From: Aquarana catesbeiana
Taxonomy: Eukaryota > Chordata > Amphibia > Anura > Ranidae
Assembly: GCF_042186555.1 (NCBI RefSeq)
Contig: NC_133335.1
Coordinates: 175,299,419-175,363,418, forward strand
DNA length: 64,000 bases
Direction of reading: 5' to 3'
Shown: positions 34,752-46,894 of the stretch, piece after piece
Layout: each line of letters begins with the position of its first letter
Position numbering within the stretch: position 1 is the stretch's first letter
Notes under the pieces: model-generated
What the model was told of the DNA's origin: nothing
Database searches by the model: none
Seen by the model: the letters and a program-made list of their open reading frames with translations, nothing else
Program-made: the position numbers and the translations under genes

Positions 34752-37222
34752 CCGCTTTCCGCCCGCCGTCCGTCATATGATGGCTAGGCGGTGCGGCTCT
34801 CAGTCTGGGAGCGCGTCATATGACGGTCCTCCATTTAAATAGGGAATGCGCGCGATCGTGTGCACGCATCCCTGTTCCTTCAGTGGCGGCGTGTCACGGA
34901 GACACCGCTCGCCACCGAGGGGGGTGAACAGCCATTGGGAAGTCACGGGCGATCACAGGTGGTACCGCCCCGCTATGCACAGCGTATGCGTGCAATCTCG
35001 AGCGCGCTGCACGTGCACGTCGGTGGTGGCGTGTTACCGGGAACACTGCTCATCACCGACGCAGGTAAACAGCCATTGGCCAGCATCTGTTTATCACATG
35101 ATCGGCTGTGATCCTTTCACAGCCGATCACTAAATGTCAACAAACCATGGTAAGGAGATGTTACCGGGTTCTCCTCCTCACACACCGATCGTGTGTGAGA
35201 AGGAGATTGTGGTAACATCTCGTTACTGCTTACAGTGTACACCAATCACACTGATTGCCTCCCCAATAAAGAGGACCGGTCACAACCCATCAAAGTACCT
35301 GTCACAGTTCATCTGAGTACCTGTCACAGTCCATCTGAGTACCTGTCACAGTCCATCTGAGCACTCGAGTACCTGTCACAGTCCATCTGAGTACCCGTGT
35401 ACCTGTCACAGTCCATCTGAGTACCCGAGTACTTGTCACAGTTCACGTGAGTACCCGAGTACCTGTCACAGTCCATATGAGTACCTGAGTACCTGTCACA
35501 GTTCATCTGAGTACTCGAGTACCTGAGTACCTGTCACAGTCCATATGAGTACCCGAGTACCTGTCACAGTCCATATGAGTACCCGAGTACCTGAGTACCT
35601 GTCACAGTCCATATGAGTACCGAGTACCTGTCACCGCCCTTCAGAGTACCCTAGTACCTATCTGTAGCCCATCAGAGTACCTGTGTACCTGTCACCAGGC
35701 CATCAGAGTACCCGAGTACCTGTCACCAGGCCATCAGAGTACCCAAGTACCTGTCACCAGCCCACCAGAGTACCCGAGTACCTGTCACCAGCCCATCAGA
35801 GTAACCGAGTACCTGTCACCAGCCCATCAGAGTACCCGAGTACCTGTCTGCAGCTCATCAAGTTACCTGAGTACCTGTCTCCAGCCCATCAGAGTACCCA
35901 AGTACCTATTTGCAGCCCATGCCTCATAGAATATACGTTGGGGTGTTTGCTTTCCAAAATGGGGTCATTTTGTGGGTAATTCTACTGTCCTGGTGCTCAA
36001 GGACCTTCAAAAGTGTGATAGGTAGGAATGAAATGAGATGTGTAATTTTTGCTCCTAGAACGCCTGAAGGTACTACTTCAATGTTGGGCCTCTGTATGTG
36101 GCCAGGCTGTGTAAAAATCTCACACATGTGGTATCACCATACTTGGGAAGAGTAGCAGAATGTATTTTGGGGAGTAATTTTTTCTATATACATGCTATGT
36201 GTTAGAAATATCTTATAAATTGACAACTTTGTGTAAAAAAAAATGCGTTTTCATTTTTTTCCCACATTTTCCAAAAACTTCTGGAAAAAAATGAACCGTT
36301 CAAAACACTCATTGTGCCTTATAGATTATATGTTGGGGTGTTTTCTTTCCAAAATGGGGTCATTTTGTGGGCAATTCCATTGTCCTGGTGCTCCAGGGCC
36401 TTCAAAATTGTAATGGGTGGTTGAGAAATGAGATGTGTCATTTATGCTCGTAGAACGCCTGAAGGTGCTACTTCAATGTTGGTCCTTTGTATGTGACCAG
36501 GCTGTGTAAAAGTCTCACACATGTGGAATCGCCATACTCGGGAAGAGTAGCAGAATGAATTTTGAGGTGTAATTTGTTGTATGCATATGCTGTGTGTGAG
36601 AAATAACCTGATAATTTGACAATTTTGTAAAAAAAAAAAAAAAAAATCTTCATTTTGCAAAGAATTGTGGGAAAAATTACAACTTAAAAAAACTCACCAT
36701 GATACTTACTTAATACCTTGGAATGTCTACTTTCTAAAAAGGGGTCATTTGGGGGGTATTTGTACTTTCCTGACTCTCAAGAAATGAGATTCACCTGATG
36801 AACTGAAGGCCTGATCAGATCAATTTTCAGTGATTGGCACCATAGTTTGTAGATTCTATAATAAGACCAAATAATATACACTAATGTGGGTTATTTTTAC
36901 CAAAGATATGTAGCAGTATACATTTTGGCCAAAATTTATGATGAAAAATTACTAATCAGCAATATTTTATGACAGGAACAAAGAAAAAGGCATTTTTTTC
37001 ACAAAATTTACAGTCAATTTTATTTATAGCACAAAAAATAAAAAACCCACTAGTGATTAAATACCACCAAAAGAAAGCTCTACTTGTGTGAAAAAAAAAG
37101 ACGCATGTTTCATATGGGTACAGTGTTGCATGACTGAGTAATTGTCATTCAAACTGTGAGAGCACTGAAAGATGAAAATTGGTCTGGGCAGGAAGGGGGT
37201 TAAGTGCACTGTATTGAGGTGG
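34752..37222 (-). repeat. Family B TTAA-type repeat, 2.5-kb long copy
   Basis: TTAA flanks both ends (34748-34751 and 37223-37226). The left end, CCGCTTTCCGCCCGCC, leads to the palindromic TCATATGA and GTCATATGAC words. The right end contains the reversed core (AAAAGAAAGCTCTAC, AATTGTCATTCAAA) and closes TTGAGGTGG. The extra length comes from a minisatellite (35283-35925) and from repeated modules: a block with GTTGGGGTGTTT and CCAAAATGGGGTCATT recurs at 35938, 36332 and, degraded, near 36720. Confidence 0.85.
35283..35925 (+). repeat. GTACCTGTCACAG minisatellite within family B
   Basis: Units of 22-42 bp built from GAGTACCTGTCACAGTCCAT and GAGTACCCGAGTACCTGTCA. From about 35690 the variant CACCAGCCCATCAGAGTACC takes over, showing a directional change of unit along the array. 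Open frames across it are artefacts. Confidence 0.9.
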
Positions 37223-37226
37223 TTAA

Positions 37227-38788
37227 GCTGTTCCATTCAGAAGAAAAGTGGGTTTTGGTTCTTAGTGTTGCTTGTATAGATATTGTTACCCTTTTCTTTG
37301 TATTTCTTTGGTTATTTGAGTAATCACTTTTCATCAAGTTTGTTTGTTTTTCATTTCTGTAAAAAGCAAAACTGTAAAATAATATGGCTAATGAGGAAAA
37401 TGTTTGTGGCACGAAAACAATTTCAGGGCAGTTGAAAGGAGCTATCATAACTCATAGAAGCCATTTATAGCCAACCTATGAACCACTAAAACACACCTTG
37501 TCTTCTTCACTGACTGCAATGCATATTGCAAAAATCTCCCAATTCACCTAAACAAACACCCTCAATTTTGATTAGCATTCAAATCAATGGATTTTGAAAA
37601 ACTCAAGAAACCTGGGTTAGCAAAAAGTCACAGAAAAGAAATACATTTCTTGAAGTAAGCTATAACGTGTAGAAAATCTGCATTGTGTGCAGTTACATGA
37701 CTGCCTGATGCTAATCATTATGTGTCTCTAAGTGGCCTGGTTGAAATAATATAAAACTTTGTTAACCACAGAATCATCAATAATTAGGTCAGCATTTAGT
37801 TGGATCTGCCATTAATTACAAATGCATGTTAGGGCTCTTTGCTACTTGCCAACATTCCTATTCCACCATTTACTCTTGAAGGCAAACACAATAATGAAGA
37901 AAACGATTCAACCCAAATGGATTTGCTGTAATTTGCTCATTACCCCCCTTGAGACATTCAGGCAGATAAATTTCCATAATTTTAATATATCTAGATCAGA
38001 ACAGCCAGCTATTTTTATATGAAGTCTGTGCTAACTATCTATTTTCCCAGCTGGCTGGTCACATACATTTTAAAGAGACAACAATCTAGGCATTAGGCCT
38101 TTGTTCTTCTCCCAAACAACATAGTGTTGGATAACCCCCCCCCCCCCGCCCCTTTGGCTATTTAAAAGTAACTCCACTTTAAAAGAGAATAAATGACACC
38201 ACCTATCTAGTTACTATACAAGCCACCCTCTTGTCACTTTGTACAAGAGTGTCTATCCACCATGCTCAGATGCTGGCCCAGGCTTTTTTAGCACCTTTTT
38301 CCTACAACTCCTGACAACTGAATACACCCAGGGAAGATAATCTCTTCAGCTTCCCTTCTTATTCAGCCGATGAGCTAGCTGGGCAAGTGATTTGCAGTTG
38401 AATCAGAGGCCTTCCACTGTCAGAACCGGAGTGCCGGCAGCCAGGCCAGAGCCTGGAGGGGAGACCCCTTCCCTAAATTCTACAAAGCTACTGTAGTTCC
38501 TGTGGGGTGGCACTTCATTCTTGGATCCTTCCAGCTGTTCACCGGTGTTACCGGAGCTACCCTTGACCTTACTAAGAGGGATGCTGTCTATGAGGTCACT
38601 TGCAATTAGCTGTGTATGTTTTACTGAAGTATTCATTCTCAGCTAGACTTTCTGTTGTTTTAGTTTGCTATGATTACCCAGATTGAGCCATAGGGACTAT
38701 GAAAAGTCCATGTTTGTGCAACTTTCATAATCTCTTTTGTCTTATTGATTCTAAGGCCTCATGCACATAGGATGTAAAAATGCCACTT
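37227..38788. other. Unique sequence with conserved-element candidate 2
   Basis: Mostly unique. The part at about 37755-37900 is dense in homeodomain and octamer-like words: CATCAATAATTAGGTCAG, GCCATTAATTACAAATGC and TTTGCTGTAATTTGC. It has no repeat character and no coding frame, so it may be a regulatory element. A C run lies at 38135-38147. An 80-codon minus frame near 38403 has no motif. Confidence 0.35.
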
Positions 38789-38792
38789 TTAA

Positions 38793-39335
38793 CCACTTGC
38801 CGACCAGCCGCCACAGTTGTACTTGGCTCGGCTGAGCGAAGCGATGTTATGTAACGTCGCTTCGCCCTGTGACCACTAGGGGAGCGCCCGCTGCTCGCCC
38901 CCAGAGCCGATGCGAGTGCCCGGCGGTCACGAACACCACCGGGCTTCCGCGATCGCTTCTGACACACAGAGAACCAGGATCTGTGTGTGTAAACACACAG
39001 TTTCCGGTTCTCTAAGGGGAGAAGAAACAGATCGTCTGACCATACAGAGTATGAACAGACGATCTGTCACCCTACACAGTCCCCTCCTCCCTTCAGTTAG
39101 AACACACACTAGGGAACACAATTAACTCCTTTATTGTCCCCTAGTGTTAATCCCTTCGCTGCCAGTGACATTTTACAGTAATCAATGCATTTTTATAGCA
39201 CTGATCGCTGTATAAATGCCAATGATCACAAAATATTGTCAAAATTGTCCAATGTTTCCGCCATAATATCAATGTCCCGATAAAAATCGCAGATTGCCGC
39301 CACTACTAGTAAAAAAAAAAAATTAATAATCACGT
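38793..39335 (-). repeat. Family B TTAA-type repeat, truncated copy
   Basis: TTAA (38789-38792) then CCACTTGCCGACCAGCCGCC. A hairpin GCGAAGCGA / TCGCTTCGC lies at 38835-38864 and another pair, ACAGATCGTCTG / CAGACGATCTGT, near 39028-39068. It ends inside the internal part (CACTACTAGTAAAAAA), so the other terminus is missing. Confidence 0.75.
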
Positions 39336-39589
39336 GTCCCCGGAGCTTCCAGTTTTAATTGCAATTGTGGAATTTCCTTACACATGGCTGGTTGAATTCA
39401 TTATACTCTGTTGAACAGTGTCTTATTTCTGTCATGGGAAATTGTGTTTTAGTGGGAAATATAGCGATAAATGTAGGGACTCTTAATTATCTCTGTCCAT
39501 TCACAGCAGATAAAGTTGTCCCTACATAATTTTATGGCTGTATTACTTGTATTTCCAGCTGGGTGCACAAAATATGGTGTCTCGTGCTC

Positions 39590-39760
39590 TGTGGCTCCCA
39601 CTAAACAACTCACAGTTCCTTGTTAATCTGTCGTAATTACCATTATCTCTGTGCGACAATGATTGAACAGCTAATTAGGCTCAATTTATTTGCCCATAAA
39701 TCCAAGCCATCACTTAAATGATAGCACTTAAGAGGTTTCTAAATAATGGCTTGAACCAGA
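39590..39760. promoter_or_regulatory. Candidate conserved non-coding element 3
   Basis: Unique sequence with GTCGTAATTACCATTATC, ACAATGATTGAACAGC, TAATTAGGCTCAATTTAT and GCCCATAAATCC within about 120 bp. These resemble homeodomain, SOX and Hox/Pbx-type sites. It lies between a truncated family B copy and a hAT element and contains no insertion itself. Conservation is untested. Confidence 0.4.
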
Positions 39761-40379
39761 AAAATATCAATTAATGACGTTAACTGAATGCTGTCATGAT
39801 TGAAGCTCTGGTTGTTACCATTTTATTTTTTCAGAAGGAAGTTGTTTAATGGATATACTGTAAATCTTGTCTGGGTATAAAATATTATCTGTATAATTTA
39901 CGTGTAGCTTTTCAAAATGCCAAGTGCTTACCCTCCATATTACACAATGCAGTACAGTGTCATATCGAATTGTACTTTTTGTACGATCAAACATTTACAG
40001 GATATAGTTCACGATTCAGAAAGTCAGCAGAGTTACTGTCCAGTGCTATCAGAGGTGTATGAAATTTGGCGGGATTTAACCAGCAAATGACAATTCAAAC
40101 TAGTAACTTGTTGGTAATGATACTTAGCAGCCCAGAGCTTTTAAGACAACTGCACCTGTCAATGACAAAGAAGAGAGCATGCTCTGGCCTTGTGCAACAC
40201 TTTTGACACAACATTATTACTAGAATCCTTTAGGATACTCACATAAGTGTTAAAATCACAGACACGTAACCATCATATCCCAAAGCTCCGAGGGGCTCTG
40301 AGGAAGAGGGCTTCTCCCTGGAAAAGCATCAGCTTATTTGTACAAACTGTAGTTTGCTGAAGAGACCTTTCAATTGGTC
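39761..40379. other. Unannotated unique sequence
   Basis: No repeats or coding signals were recognised. Composition is like the candidate element upstream, of which it may be a continuation. Confidence 0.4.
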
Positions 40380-40387
40380 ATCTAAAT

Positions 40388-40941
40388 CAGTATTTCTCAA
40401 CCTTTTATCAGTCAAGGCACCCTTTAACACCTATGGACAATCTCGAGGCACCCTTTAAAAATTATAGACAGTCTTGAGGCACCCCATTCTAAAATGTAAA
40501 AACTATTCAAATAGTTTTACATAATGCAGCAACATCCACACACGTAGGACACCCAACATTAGAGGTGATTTATTCTTCCAAAGCAAATACACATTTGCAA
40601 ACTGGAACTGACTAGTATTCCAATATTTCTCTTCTCTCTCAGTTTTTCTTCATCACTCAGCTAATGTGACCCCAATGCTGATGGAGAGGAGCAGGGAAGG
40701 GTCAAACATGGATGCTATGCAGACAACTGACATCCTGCTTATCAACTGATTATGCCATTGGTCATTAGGACGCCAGCAGCTAGAAGGTTGTAATGGTGAA
40801 AAATGAAAATCTGTGGCTTTGTGTGACTAAAAGGCAGGCTTGATCCACCTGCTAGCTTGTATACAATTTTTTAGCAATTTTTAGGCATTTTGCCAAGGCA
40901 CCCCTAAAGAAACCTTAAGGCACCCTGGTTGAAAAAGGCTT
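40388..40941 (+). mobile_element. Non-autonomous hAT element, 554 bp
   Basis: The left end CAGTATTTCTCAACCTTTTA and the right end, inward AAGCCTTTTTCAACCAGGGT, are related inverted ends flanked by ATCTAAAT / ATCTAGAT (40380-40387 and 40942-40949, 7 of 8). AAGGCACCC words repeat near both ends. No transposase is present. Confidence 0.85.
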
Positions 40942-41314
40942 ATCTAGATTATGTGAAGAGATCCTGTCTTTGGGATATGATGGTTGTATGTCTGTGATTT
41001 TAACACTTTTGTGAGTATTCTAAAGAATTTTATTAATAGAGTGGTGTCAAAGGTGTTACCCAAGGGCGGCGCACTCTGTTTTTTGTCACTCTAGTGCAAG
41101 GGTCTCCAAACTTTCTAAACAAATGGCCAGTTTACTGTCCTTCAAACCTTAGGGGGCCGGACTAGGGCCAGTTGAAGTAGAGAATGTCCTGGTGTCCAGT
41201 GGGAGTAAACAATGCCCAATCTTTGATGTCAGTGGGAGGAATAGTGCCCATCATTGGTGTCAGTGAGAGGAATAGCACCCCATCATCAGTGGGAGGAATA
41301 GAGCCCCAAGGGCC

Positions 41315-42291
41315 TGTTAGATTAAGTTATCTTTAATCTAATATTTATCAATTAACAAATGAATGAATGGATTAGATCTTTAAAGAATCATTGTGTTGTA
41401 TATACATTTATATATATCTATATATATATATATATATAGATATATATATATATATAGGTATGGATAAAGTGAAATATATGGACTTTTATATTTATGTGAA
41501 AATATACATTTTAATAATAATCTGTGCTTCTCTTTGGAGAACTAACATATGGTATTAATTAGCTCTCACCTTCCCCCATAGGGGAGAAGAAAGGTTTCAC
41601 ATTTCTTAAGATGAAAAAGTTTATCTATATATGAGAACATAAGTTCTTTATGTTACAATATTTCTTGAATAGGATATTAATAAGACAATTGGATGTTCAA
41701 TGAATATAATATACATACTGATTTATGTAGTATTTGAATCAGATGTTATATTGTATACATTTAATGCTTTCACACATTGTTCTTGCCCATTCCTCAGGAA
41801 TGTCAATGCATAGAGACTGAACAACCCCCATCCTTGTGTGAGAGGTGGGAGGGAAGCTATGTCTTATTAGAAGAGTCTTTAGGACAATAAGGCTCAGAGG
41901 AACTTTAAACCAGCCCTTTTAAAGATAAAGTGGTGGTCAGATTTTAGGAGTAAAAGCTAGAAACAGAAACGCAGATGGACAGACTGATTCAGGCAGACAT
42001 TGAAGGAAGCTGCCACAGCTTCACACACACAAAGACACACATCCGATTCAATCTTTATCTTAAGAATATAATTACATTATTGGTGTTATTTTTACATTTT
42101 ACATTTTTATATTGTTCTTGTAATATTTTGCTATTTTATTATTAAATCAATTTTTGAGTTTTTACACAAGAACTGAACAGATTTTCTTGGAAATTTCCTC
42201 ATCAATATAATTTACAGAATATCGATATTAATACCATAAAATAACCTTTATCCAGCCCTGTTAAAATACCATAAAATAACGGTATTTAACA
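41315..42291 (+). mobile_element. Solo LTR, TGTTA...TAACA type, 977 bp
   Basis: It begins TGTTAGATTAAG and ends GGTATTTAACA, with GGGCC before (41310-41314) and GGGCT after (42292-42296). The ends are inverted (TGTTA/TAACA). The interior has TA-rich microsatellite (41400-41460) and an ATTAAA word near 42140 as a possible polyadenylation signal. It differs from the TGTCA-type LTRs. It could be from an endogenous retrovirus or another LTR element. Its last 60 bases carry a template-switch scar (42231-42305). Confidence 0.6.
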
Positions 42292-42305
42292 GGGCTGGAT
42301 AAAGG
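42245..42305. repeat. Near-perfect hairpin spanning LTR end and hAT flank
   Basis: CCTTTATCCAGCCCTGTTAA (from 42245) pairs with TTAACAGGGCTGGATAAAGG (to 42305) in arms of 25/26 bases with one bulged A and a 10-base loop. A 15-base direct repeat ATACCATAAAATAAC occurs at 42231-42245 and 42266-42280. Confidence 0.95.
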
Positions 42306-42354
42306 CAAACAATGGGCTGCACCCATCTGCAATTTGGAGACCACTGCTCTACTG

Positions 42355-44777
42355 TATTGAAGATCTCCTGAATCTGAATGAAGCTGCAACACCTATTAAA
42401 TCAGAAATATAAACTGTGATACTTTTTTTCTACATAAACTAAAATTTTGCCATGGCCCCCCTAACTTTCCTCTGCTGCTGAAACCATCCAAAATGGTCAC
42501 AGATTAAATTGTCACTAACTGACAATCTGGTTCCTGTGAAGGAACAGTACAGAGGACGTACCCTCCTGTGCTCTAGATGTCCCAGCATTCACTGCACCTG
42601 AGGAAACTTAAAGGCTAACTTCACCTTTACACAAAAATACACCATACTGTCCAGGGGCTCCAATGTGTTAAAAATGCCTTCAAAAGGTCTTCAAAATAGT
42701 GTCCTTAGTTTTAATTGCCTTCGTTTTTAATTACCTTAGTTTTAATTATCCAAAATAGACATCCCCAAAGCCTGCAGCACAATCTCCCACTAAAGTGATT
42801 AGCCAATGCTCCAAATATTAGATGCTCACTCCCAGCATCACAGGATCAAGCACATTCCCGCATTCCAAAGTGCAGTGTGCTCTTCCTCACCCTCAGACGT
42901 TTCTGCTATAGTTTGGAATACATAGTTCTTGTGATGCTGGAACTGAGCAGCTAACATTTTGAGCATCCTGGGAATTTGGGCAAGACACAGCTGATCATTT
43001 CACTGGGAGTTTTTGTGGCAGGCTTTGAGAATGTTGGTCATGGCTTACTGGTAGGCTATTAAAACTAAGGAAACTAACTGAAAACTGCACAGAATTTTAC
43101 CACACTGAGGTCCATAGTATATTTTCATGAAAATGAATGAACTTAGCCTGTAAAACTGACTTCGACCTGACCAGGTACATTCTCAGGAAGTTTTGTGGGA
43201 GTTCCAGTGGTTAGGTGGGGAGGCAGGATGGAAGGAAAGAACAGTCTGCGGCGAGTTTCTGCTATGCAGTAAGACTGTTACTTTGCACTGAAGGCCAAAA
43301 GACAGATTTGCTTTAAAAAAATATTGGCATCATTTATGTTCTGTGTTTATATATATTTTATGATCCCAGCCATTATGGGCTGAAAAAAGGCCTAGAAGTA
43401 ACCAAGAGGCATATGAGAATCAGATGGTGTTTGTACTTAAATGGAATGGTACAGGATCTTTCCCAATTCTACAAACATATCTTTGCAGCATGCATATGTA
43501 TATTATTGACAAACACCACTAAACTTCTCATAGTCAATGACAAGTTAGAACAATAGAATTTCAGCTGATGTCTATTTTTTCTGAAATAGAATGCCTCAGT
43601 ATAACAAACTCTATAGATGATCTGACTGCTGCTCAATCCTTCCGGAATCACAGATGGTAGATTATAGCCATGTACAGTAAATGTGCAGTTTGCTGTGCAG
43701 AGCGTAAAAACTGTGGAGTACCAAGAACAATCGTGGATTCTTTAAAATAATAGAACTTTGGTTGGTTCTGTTACTGACATGATTTTAAAGGTGAGAATTT
43801 GGGAGATAAATAGCTCTCCGAACAAAAAAAAGAAGAAAAAGAAAAACGCAAAACTGGAAAAAGCACCTTGATTCCAAATTATAATGATGAAAACAATAAT
43901 GTATAAAGGGTTTTAGGTGTCCCTCAAAAAACTAGCAAAGTAAAAGCCAAATAACAAAATCAATACATATATTTAAAAGGAAAAAATTTTTTTTTTTTTT
44001 GAAGAATATGCAGTATTTCTTTGCTCACAGCTCTGTACCCCTAAACCCATAAAAACAATTAAAATATATTAGAATAGTGTAAAAATTATAGACTATGGAA
44101 ACATTCAACATAACCAGTAATGTTGAATACATCACTGTATGCGCAGATAATATAAATCGATAAAAACACACACCAAGTTATTCTGTAAAATAGCCACTTG
44201 TGGGCATGAAAATTGAACATCAAAGTCCAGTCTTACTCCAGTGGAAGCATATTATCTATGCATATAGCGATGTGTACAACATACCAGATGTCCATCTTGA
44301 CTGGCCTTGTTTTGTTAGATTTAAAAGCCAAGTGTGCCAGTCAAAGGAATTTAATCTTATGCAGGCCTGGTTTGTCTGTTTACTCTGCAGTTCAGCCTTC
44401 TACCCTGGGGCTGCCAACTGACATTTAATATCTCTCCAGGCATTGTCAGTGTCTGGTTAATTCCAGCAGGGCCACATTATCTCATTATATTGTTTGATGC
44501 AATTCTATATTGACGTTTTGAGTCTGTGGGGATGAGCTCTTGAGTAGTTTATTTTTGTTTTTTTTCCAGTGTTTGAAAATTTGTGTTCAACATTATTGGT
44601 TTTGTGGAATGTTTTTATAGTCTATAATTTTTTTGTATTGCTTTTTCTTGCCTAATTTTTGATTACTTTCTTACCTTTTGCTTTGCTCATCAGTTCCTCC
44701 AAGGGGATGTGCTTATTTTAATTGATTATTTATGGGTCAGGATGTAGGAGGTATTTATCCAAAATTATGAATAATAA

Positions 44778-44808
<31 letters not shown>

Positions 44809-44811
44809 TAT
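42355..44811. other. Mostly unique sequence with conserved-element candidate 4
   Basis: No coding signals. The start of a possible TTAA MITE (TTAAAGGCTAACTTCACC) lies at 42610 without a visible partner end. The stretch 44395-44490 (TGACATTTAATATCTCTC, GGTTAATTCCAGCAGGGC, ACATTATCTCATTATATTG) is unique and could be regulatory. A T-run near 43990 and a (TA)n tract at 44778-44805 are simple repeats. Confidence 0.4.
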
Positions 44812-45223
44812 TATATTGTCAAAAGTATTGGGACGCCTGTCTTTACACGTACATGAACTTTAACGGCATCCCAGTCTTAGTCAGTATGCTTCAATATTGA
44901 GTTGGCCCACCCTTTGCAGCTATAACCGTTTCAACACCTCTGGGAAGACTGTCCACAAGGTTTAGGAATGTGTCTATGGGAATGTTTGACCATTCTTCCA
45001 GAAGAAAAAGCCTGGCTCACAGACTCTGCTCTAATTCATCCCAAAGGTGTTCTATTGGGTTGAGGTCAGAACTATATGCAGGCCAGTCAAGTTCTTCCAC
45101 CCCAAACTCGCTCATCCATGTCTTTATGGACCTTGCTTTGTGCACTGGTCCAAATCATTTGATATGTTGTGATTATGGTGTAGGGCTGGGCTTGGTCTCT
45201 TAATTCCAGTGAAGAGAGCTCTT

Positions 45224-46894
45224 TTTTTTTGTTTCAATAATTTTTATTCAAGTTTTCATATTTTCCATAGTAAAAATACAAAATATGCAAACATTTTCAT
45301 GGTGGGTACATACAGAATGACATATTATATTGAATGTAAACTTTCTATAGGATAGTGTAGACAATTGCCACCTGAAGATCAACTTGTATTTTTATTGTTA
45401 GATAAGTTCTTTTCATGTAGGGGTCTTTACCAAAGATAAGGTTAGTGTTTACAATTATCTGTAATATGACCCTCATTATTTTATCAGAGTTTAGTTAGAG
45501 TTAGAGAGAGGAGATGGTTGAATATAAAGAATGAAAGGTTGAAAGAGAAGTAAAGGAGTAAAGAGTTAGAGAGTGACCTCACTCCCCGATTCCACCCCCC
45601 ACCATCCGCTCTACGCCGGTATGGTTCTAGGGTCCCCGTTAAGTACCGGATCCAGGGACTGCAGATCTTTTCGAACTGGTGCATTTTTTCAGTTAAGGTT
45701 GCGGGCATACGTTCATTGAGCATAATCCAGGAGAGTTTACGTTTGAGCTGGTCGAATAGTACCACCACCGATTTCCATGATTTTGCTATTATGATTTTTG
45801 CCACTGTGATTATAAACGCTATGAGACATCTCCGGGGCTTTAAGGCTGGTTATACTTTGGCACCTAGCCGTGCCTGTCTGGGGGACTTGACAAGGTTTAC
45901 CTGGGTGAGAGTGTATATAAAGTTATACACCCTAATCCAGTACCGCCTCACCTTGGGGCACTGCCACCACACATGACACATTGTCCCCATCTGTCCGCAA
46001 CCACGGAAACACTGGGGAGACGCCTCGGGGATAAAGATAGCCAGTCTTGCCGGGACCATGTACCATATCATTATAACTTTGTAATTTGCTTCTATCAGTG
46101 ATGTATTTATGATGGATTTCGTAGCCCCCTGGGCTATCGTATACCACTCGTCCAGCTCAATGTTCTCCTAGAGGTCTGCTTCCCATCTCGTCATATATTC
46201 TAGCTTTTCAGAAGAGTTTGTTAGTACCGTGTATAGTTCAGAGATATGCCCTTTGATCTTATCATACTTCATACACAAGTGTTTCATAGGGGTCATCAAA
46301 GTTATGTCTGAATTCCGTGATATGGTGGTTAAGAAATGTACAATCTGTGTATAAGGAAAAAGTTCTGAGGTAGGTAGTTGGTGTTTTACCTCCAGCACCT
46401 TTCTCATCAAAATGGTCGCATAGGTCTGCTATTCTCAATAGCCCTTTGTTCGTCCACCATTCAAATGTTCTGGGGGTGAGGCCTGGGGTGAATTTTGCGT
46501 TTCTCAAAATTCGGGGCCAGTGGGGTATGCAGGGATTTAAGTTTGTGAGATTTTATTATTCTGTCCCATATGCTCAAGGAGCTAGAGAGAGCCAGGCATA
46601 AGATTGAGAGTCTTTGCTTAGGGGATAGCCAGAGGATAGAGGAGATTGAGTTTTTCTTACAGGCACCGGCGTCTATCTGCATCCAGATTGGATGGGGTTG
46701 TGCACTGTGAAATCTAGTGATATGGGCCAGCTGTGCTGCATAGTAGTACTTTAATAAATCTGGGACTCCCAATCCACCTTTTCACTTGGGGGTATATAGT
46801 GTGCGTTTGTTCACTCTAGGCCTCTTACCACCCCAGATGAATGATAGAAGTTTAGTTTGAAATAATTTCTGATTTGGCTAGTGCCACTGGTAGC
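45224..46894 (-). mobile_element. 5'-truncated L1/Tx1-clade LINE with 15-bp TSD
   Basis: Read on the minus strand it ends with AATAAAAATTATTGAAAC and a short A tail (45224-45230). It is flanked by GTGAAGAGAGCTCTT / GTGAAGAGAACTCTT (45209-45223 and 46895-46909), 14 of 15 identical. The host mariner sequence is continuous across the site. These are the classic marks of target-primed insertion. The coding part is the ORF2 C-terminal region (see next entry). Confidence 0.9.
45484..46772 (-). pseudogene. L1/Tx1 ORF2 C-terminal region
   Basis: Several minus-strand frames give the part after the reverse transcriptase. GVPDLLKYYYAAQLAHI (46772 down) is the conserved region after the thumb. GQMGTMCHVWWQCPKVRRYW (near 45990-45930) is the Cys/His-containing C-terminal motif typical of L1-type ORF2. 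Frame changes and stops separate them. No catalytic YADD is present because the copy is 5'-truncated. Confidence 0.8.

Larger units (their letters stand above)
41097..42346 (+). mobile_element. Non-autonomous hAT element, split by solo LTR
   Basis: The left end CAAGGGTCTCCAAACTTTCT and the right end, inward CAGTGGTCTCCAAATTGCAG, are flanked by CTCTAGTG / CTCTACTG (41089-41096 and 42347-42354). A short GTGGGAGGAATAG-type repeat lies in the left part. An LTR occupies 41315-42291, leaving about 270 bp of hAT sequence. Confidence 0.85.

Noticed and set aside
35283..35925. CRISPR-like array of short repeats
   Set aside because: No unique spacers, unit length varies, it lies inside a eukaryotic transposon, and the host is a vertebrate.
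38835..38864. Rho-independent terminator-like hairpin
   Set aside because: A strong GC hairpin, but it is part of the family B repeat in a vertebrate genome; bacterial terminators do not apply.
46461..46772. Host exon (103-codon frame)
   Set aside because: It is the ORF2 C-terminal region of a LINE with a poly(A) tail and target duplication.
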